Origin: Mixophyes australis
Taxonomy: Eukaryota > Chordata > Amphibia > Anura > Limnodynastidae
Length of the DNA stretch: 64,000 nucleotides
Direction: 5' to 3'
NCBI GenBank assembly: GCA_036250195.1
Contig: JAVHZZ010000001.1
Location: 374,896,707-374,960,706, forward strand
The notes below the pieces were generated by a model that had not been told where the DNA came from, ran no database searches, and saw only the letters and a list, made by a program, of their open reading frames with translations. Positions 58,562 to 64,000 of this stretch are shown piece after piece. The stretch's first letter is position 1, and every line of letters starts with the position of its first letter. A program made the translations under genes and the position numbers.

Positions 58562-60770
58562 TATTATTTAATACATATTCTCATATTTTATTAGTCATTT
58601 TTCTTTACAATTTTATTTTGTTTTCAGAAATAATGATACAAGCAGTAACAGACACGGGGTATGTGCACCAAGGTGACGTTTAAGCACAGTTTAAGCAGCA
58701 TAGCCATTATATCAAGAACAATGAGTTTGCAATGGGTACCTAAGTGTATGAAAGGTTTGCAAAAAATGCCTGTGTGAAGTAAAGGTGAGAAGTAAAGGTT
58801 AATAATAAAGGAGAGAGGTAGTGGAGGAAAAGGTATACTATAAAATGATTATAGCGCTGCATTTGGTCAAAATATAATCATGCCAAACACAATGCTGAAG
58901 AGTTGTATTAGATAAAGTTTATTTATATATAGACAGTATCACATCTAAATAGATGAAAGAGTATCTTAAAAATAAACATATAACACCTAAAAAATTATGA
59001 ATGTGAGCTCAAGATGATAAAAAGCAAACACAAGTGTAAGTTGTGAAAACAACGTTGTTCCAATAACTTTGAAAAATGATAAAACTCAAGAATTCATTTG
59101 GTTTTGTAATCTCCAAAATCACTAATGAGAGTTCAACTTAGAATATGACATGTAGAGACTCAGAGAAAGTAGTGGTGTGCTGATGTAAATAGATAAAATA
59201 AAGTCTTTCAATATTATCCATAGGTGCACCTTTGGTGATGAGTGATCCAAAGTACTTAAATAGGATATATTAATCCAGTTGCAATCAGATATTGTACATT
59301 AATGAAGAACTTGAATTACCTGACATGCAGTTAATCCATCCGGCCGCTTGCTGCAACAAGGCATAGATACTGTTCCAGTCGGCAAATGAGATGTTTTGTT
59401 TCCTTCAAATATGTGCACAATACAAAGGATATTTGGCTCACTTCACACAATTGATCTTTGTTATTCCATAATTAGAACTCCTTGCACATTTTCTGCAAAG
59501 TGATTTTTTTTAAGGGTCTCTGTCAGTCATTAAAATAAATAAAAATAAAATTAACTTCCAATTTAGTGGAACAGCGTGTAGATCTTTAACCTGACGCATT
59601 TCATTACCTACACGGTAATCTCTTCAGAGGAAAAATACAGCAACAGTGTAAAGTCCAGCTCACAATGAAAAGATGAAAAGGAAAAATACAACAACACTGT
59701 GTAAAGTCACCTCACAATGAAAAAGTGAAGCAAAGGGGAAGGAAGGCAAATCCCCAAGAACCTGGCAAGTCCGGGGAGGAGAGGCGCAAAAATAGGAAGG
59801 ACCATCAAATTTGGACAGGTGGATATTGATTTGCACATGTGGTAACTACCAATCAAGGTCTGGAAATTCACTGGAAGAGAGGTTTTGGTGGGTTAAGGTA
59901 TTTTAGTAATACCATAAGTTCCAGATCTGGATCAATTTGTGGGTTTTATTGTTCAGATAAGCAGATGTTTTCATCACATTGAGGATCCTGGTGGCCAGTT
60001 TATCTGATGACTTGTCCCTGTCCTCAGTCAGTAGGTCCCATTACTTTATTTTTTGTAGATAATACTTTTCATATTTCTTTCATTTTACATAGAAATAATA
60101 TAACACAGGATAACATATTACACTGCATGTTCTTTACATATTATTTCTCTTTTGCTGGGACTTCTGATTATATTTCAGCCAGTTGGACAATGAATTCAGT
60201 AAAGATGGCAACAGAAGATTAATGAGCACCAGACACATTTTGTTGGAAGGAAATTACATATTTAGAAAGCTATATAGGGCGTCGAAAATAGCCAACAGTT
60301 TGCTGGTTCAAGGTGCTCAGGTTTGGCATATTGTAGATTGCAATGATTGATTGTTAAGTGCAGGTAGGGAGGACTCAATGATAAACTTCATAACCAATAA
60401 CATAATTATCGATAGACACTGGGATTAGACAGTAAATATAAAGTAATAACCTTCAAGGTAGTATTTTTTTAAATACTAATTGCTCCACATGCTACACCAG
60501 AAATCCAAGTTAGCTTAGGGAGGTAAACAAGTGGCTGAGATGTTGATGTAGGAAGAAGGGATCTAGGGTTTTCGAGAACTGGGACAATTTCTCAGTTATA
60601 GTCTCTACAGTAAGGCAAGATACAGCTCAACGAAGGTTTTAAAGTAGGACCTAGGAGCAGTGCAGATAGAAACAATGGACAAGATAGATAGGAGCAGTGA
60701 TTAGAAGCACAGAGAGAAGTGGTTAAAAGCAGTGAGAAAGAGACATGTAATTAGAAGTGGTAGTGAAAAT

Positions 60771-60970
60771 TAGAGATGAGAGGCTTCGGATTCTGAGAAA
60801 TCTGACAGATCTGAGAATTGGGGTTCCGAGTGAAACCGAGTCATGACTCTGTTTTGCGCACCAATTTCGGATCTCAAAATGAGGCAAAACATAATTTCTG
60901 GGAAAATACTGATGCAAAACTCGCAAGACTTTTGGATCAATATCTTCTATATATAGCCCTCCCTCATTTT
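60771..60970 (+). mobile_element. Solo hAT-like 5' end, unit 3
   Basis: Copy of the TAGAGATGAG element at 7,681 and 32,396. Confidence 0.65.
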
Positions 60971-61935
60971 CTCATGTGCCATTTAAGAACAGGCAGCATG
61001 AAGGACAATAGGGTGCAGGGTGAAAGGAGGACAGAGAAAACAATAGAATAGTTGTGATTGTTGTAATGCAGTTCTGTAGAGATCAGTCAGCTAGAACAGT
61101 GTGATGATCAATTGGTTTTAATTTCAATCTTTCAGAGAGTTTAGATGGAGTAATGGCTACTGGTTGCAATTAATGTGTAAGGTATATAATAGTGCTAGTA
61201 TATAAACTGAGGTAGATATTATTCTGAACTAAGTAGTATATTTAGTGGAGAAAAATAGAGTGCTTTTGCTGTTAGATTATTAGCAGCAGAATACAAAAAA
61301 GAAACAGATTTATTTCTTATAAAATGATACGTCTTGGGGGCGTGGCTTGGAGGCCATACTGAATGCTCACGTTTTTCCGGAGTTCCGTATTCCAAACCCC
61401 TAAATTCCTTGTAAAAGATCCCCTACCATCTGTGCCCTCTGACAAAAGTCTCCTTATTAATTAGAGGAGAGGCTGGGGGTCCGGGAGAGTCGTCCTCGCG
61501 TACCTGCATGAACGCCTACTTGTGGCCGGGGCAGCGCTGACTTATCCTGCCGCCTCCTCCCCTTACCTGGCTGGCTGTCTCCATGCAGCATACTCCCTGG
61601 GTCACCACTCCACTGCGGAGGCCTCTTCACCGGGACCCGCTCTGACCAGCGATAGCGGGGCCTACTTCCGGCGACATCCCCGGACTAAAGTGCCAGGTAC
61701 CTCCTAACTTCCGGCGGTGGGCGGAGCTTAGCGGCAGCGCGATCTCGCTGCCAGGACATCTGCAGCCTAAGCCGGCGGCTCCCTGTTCCGCAGCGCAGTG
61801 AGTAGTCCCACCTACTATATTATCTCTACCCAGCTGCGCTGTGAGGTTCGGTCATAGGGGCCCACTGCCCTCTCACTCCCCCTGTAGCAAACCTTGGCCA
61901 CGCTTACCCTCACCTGGAGTCGCCCATCAAATGAC

Positions 61936-61998
61936 CACTGGCCTCACCTGCATGGTCACTGGCCTCACCTGCCTGGCCACTGGCCTCACCTGCCTGGT
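61936..61998. repeat. Three 21-bp repeats in the L1 5' UTR
   Basis: CACTGGCCTCACCTGCCTGGT occurs three times in direct succession with two or three changes. Repeated monomers in 5' regions of L1 elements can hold promoter activity in some mammals; here this is only a possibility. Confidence 0.9.
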
Positions 61999-62323
61999 CA
62001 TCATCTAATATACAGCACTACATAATCTGTTCTGCTTTGTTTCTCAGTGGAGCCATAATGCCCCCTAGTGGCCACTGAAATTCATTACAACTACTATACA
62101 CAGCTGTAGCAACTATTTTCACCTATTGTCTTCCTGACATATCATTGTCTCCCTGACACAGCATTGTCTCCCCAAGTACCCAGTTCTGACACAATTGTTC
62201 TGGGTAACTTTGCTATAGTGGAGACCGGAGTTATGTCCACCTAGACCACGTGGATCTGTCCCCCACCCATCTGCTTCATACTCAAACGTCAGTGTTCAGC
62301 TCCTCAGCGAGTTTGCATCCAAC

Positions 62324-63244
62324 ATGAATAAACCCGCAGGAAGAGGGCGCAAGGGTACGACAGGAGAGATCACTCAACATTTCTCACACCAAGACAAAGC
62401 TCCTTCTTCATCTCCTCCTCATTCACCTTCTGGGAACCCCGGCGGTCAGGACCCTCCATCCACAACCATCCCCTCAACCAAGGCAGACTTTGCTGAATTA
62501 CGGAACCTAATTGTTGAGCGTACCAACGCTTTCTCCGTGGATCTTCAGAAAGCTATAGGGGATCTTAAAGCAGAAATGGTTGTAATTTCCAAGAGAACAT
62601 CGGTTTTGGAAAACAAAATGGAGTCGTCACTCACCTTTCAAAATGAGGCCTCAAAGGACCTGGATTTTCTACTCAAAGAAAATGACTTCATGAGAGATAA
62701 ATTGGAGGATGTTGAGAACAGGGAACGCCGCAATAACCTCAGACTTCACAATATCCCTGAATCAGTCGAACCCAAAGATCTGGAGGAATACGTGATCAGA
62801 TTCTTCTCCTCTCTGAACTCCACATTATCCAATCACCCGTTGGAGATCGGCCTGGCTCTGAGACCCAGGCCGAAGGATGCTGATCCCCCTCGGGACGTAA
62901 TTTTGCGTTTACTATCCTTCAAGACCAAAGAGCTCATATCTAATGCAGTCAGGAATTCCCCCTACACTCTCTTCGAAGGAACTCGTATCCAAATATTCCA
63001 AGACCTTGCTCCCTCAACGATAGCCAAGAGACGGGATCTCAGGGAGGTAACGCGCATCCTCAGAGAGAATGGCTACAAATATCGCTGGGGGTTCCCTTTT
63101 CGCCTGACAATCGAAGTGGAGGGACGTCCGGAATCGATTTGTACCCCTAACGAAGGAAAGGACTTACTTCACAGGCTCCATCTCTTTCGTCTAGACAGGA
63201 CCGTTGGAGGAAATTCCCAGAGCTCTTCGCAACAACCTCCGTGA
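62324..63244 (+). CDS. L1 ORF1 protein (RNA-binding chaperone)
   Basis: The frame is intact, 306 residues, and starts MNKPAGRGRKG. A proline/serine-rich head (about 1-52) is followed by a heptad-like coiled coil (about 53-134). Then RRNNLRLHNIPE at 135-146 opens the RNA-recognition domain, and a C-terminal domain contains FQDLAPSTIAKRRDL and YRWGFPFRL. This is the standard L1 ORF1p layout, a trimeric nucleic-acid chaperone that packages L1 RNA. No stop or frameshift is present, which suggests a recent copy. Confidence 0.95.
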   Translation: MNKPAGRGRKGTTGEITQHFSHQDKAPSSSPPHSPSGNPGGQDPPSTTIPSTKADFAELRNLIVERTNAFSVDLQKAIGDLKAEMVVISKRTSVLENKMESSLTFQNEASKDLDFLLKENDFMRDKLEDVENRERRNNLRLHNIPESVEPKDLEEYVIRFFSSLNSTLSNHPLEIGLALRPRPKDADPPRDVILRLLSFKTKELISNAVRNSPYTLFEGTRIQIFQDLAPSTIAKRRDLREVTRILRENGYKYRWGFPFRLTIEVEGRPESICTPNEGKDLLHRLHLFRLDRTVGGNSQSSSQQPP

Positions 63245-63836
63245 TTTGTAAAGTTGATTCTTTGATTGTGAATACTTGAAGTAACACTGTTTTTATTTCT
63301 CCTTTCTTTTCGTCTTCTCTTGACCTTCAAATGTTTATATTTTGTCTTAATTTCTCAACAAATGTTCACATATTCATGTTGGTTCTTTGGTCGCTTTACA
63401 TTTAGTTGTAACCGATTGCATGTTTAGCTGATGTTTCATTCTAATGTTTTAGTCACAGACGGGCGGGGGACACTCTCTGTCCTCTTGGCCGCGCACCCGT
63501 ATATACTGGGATTTACTTAAACGTTCATTCTGTAGTTTAAATACTTTACGCATTCCCAAACCCTGTGCCTTAGTTTAGATATTAGAATAGGCATAATCTG
63601 CCTAGTTTTTTGGCTTACATAGGTCTATTAGGCACTATCCTAGTAGGTTTCTCCTTGGCCTCTGAGGCTCGAACCTACTCCCTTACCTTTCTTCTCTATT
63701 TCCTCATACATTTTTTTCTTTCCTTTACTCTATTTTTCCCTCCCCAGTCATCCCTTCCCTCCTCCCTAACCCCCTCGTATTGCAGTTTTGGAGACTATTT
63801 CTCTATTTCCTGGTATTCCCCCCATGAATACTGATC
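63245..63836. other. L1 inter-ORF spacer
   Basis: About 590 bases separate ORF1 and ORF2. The stretch is T rich and has one short 74-codon frame (63,610-63,834) without recognisable content, not taken as a gene. Confidence 0.6.
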
Positions 63837-64000
63837 ATGAGTTTTACGTCACTTTCCCTTAATGTTAAAGGGCTCAACACACCTCAAAAGCGTTCCATGC
63901 TATTCCATACTCTACACAAACTTAATGGTGATATAATTTTTTTGCAGGAGACTCAATTCAGGGCCGGCGGCCATCCCTCCTTGACCTCAAGAAGATTCTC
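63837..64000 (+). CDS. L1 ORF2 protein, endonuclease start (partial)
   Basis: From ATG at 63,837 the frame reads MSFTSLSLNVKGLNTPQKR and continues open to the window end. LNVKGLN and FLQET match the first two motifs of the APE-type endonuclease of L1 ORF2 (the asparagine and the catalytic glutamate). The reverse transcriptase lies beyond the window. Confidence 0.93.
   Translation, partial: MSFTSLSLNVKGLNTPQKRSMLFHTLHKLNGDIIFLQETQFRAGGHPSLTSRRF

Larger units (their letters stand above)
56044..61332. repeat. Segmental tandem unit 3, left part
   Basis: The order repeats that of units 1 and 2 until the L1. Private deletions include about 150 bp near 56,998 and about 20 bp near 60,061. The promoter and gene that should follow are not in the window. 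Confidence 0.9.
61333..64000 (+). mobile_element. L1 (LINE-1) retrotransposon, cut by window end
   Basis: Unit 3 diverges from unit 2 at about 61,333, where CTTGGGGGCGTGGCTTGG begins. A GC-rich 5' untranslated region of about 1 kb is followed by an intact ORF1 and the start of ORF2. GGGGGCGTGGC is a usual L1 start. The element is absent from the other units at this site, so it is younger than the array. Its 3' end lies beyond the window. Confidence 0.95.

Noticed and set aside
56044..61332. A third copy of the intact gene
   Set aside because: Unit 3 is interrupted by L1 before the promoter and exon 1 position, so the window gives no evidence for or against a third gene.

Overview
The window is vertebrate nuclear DNA, most likely from an anuran amphibian. 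The inference rests on AT-rich intergenic sequence and a mix of L1, Ngaro/DIRS-type, Tc1/mariner, hAT and MITE elements, with a spliced gene of vertebrate type. There is no bacterial-style coding density, and most of the short open frames are chance or mobile-element debris. The species cannot be fixed from the sequence.

The dominant structure is a head-to-tail segmental array. One unit runs from about 2,680 to 27,370, a second from about 27,370 to 56,043, and a third starts at 56,044 and is interrupted by an L1 at about 61,333. By eye the units are roughly 95-98% identical; their offset is about 24.7 kb (first to second) and about 28.7 kb (second to third), the difference being private insertions and deletions. 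Each complete unit holds, in order: transposon debris with a dead Tc1 copy; the 3' tail of a decayed paralogue; a promoter-like block; an apparently intact two-exon gene (10,705-14,654 and 34,956-39,151); reverse-strand CCHC gag-like remnants; a dead Ngaro-type tyrosine-recombinase retrotransposon; and the intron and exon 2 of the decayed paralogue.

The intact gene predicts a small basic protein of 171 residues. Only seven coding bases lie in exon 1; the rest is in exon 2. About 145 bp upstream of the ATG an X-box-like (RFX) site sits 3-4 bp from overlapping forkhead sites, an arrangement typical of promoters of motile-cilium and sperm-flagellum genes. I do not recognise the protein. The two copies differ by in-frame indels and mostly by amino-acid-changing substitutions.

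Insertions private to one unit can be read against empty sites in the others and give a history. They are: a 2.6 kb DNA transposon (59-2,643) and two hAT MITEs in the first unit or its left junction; two MITEs and a 4.7 kb internally deleted hAT element in the second; and a full-length-looking L1 with an intact ORF1 and the start of ORF2 in the third. An 825 bp foldback-containing insertion lies at the second/third junction, is half deleted at the first/second junction and is absent from the left edge of the first unit.

The best candidate for something undescribed is the amplified gene with its RFX/forkhead promoter and its embedded older pseudogene paralogue. The foldback insertion and the ordered subterminal repeats and palindromes of the hAT element come next.
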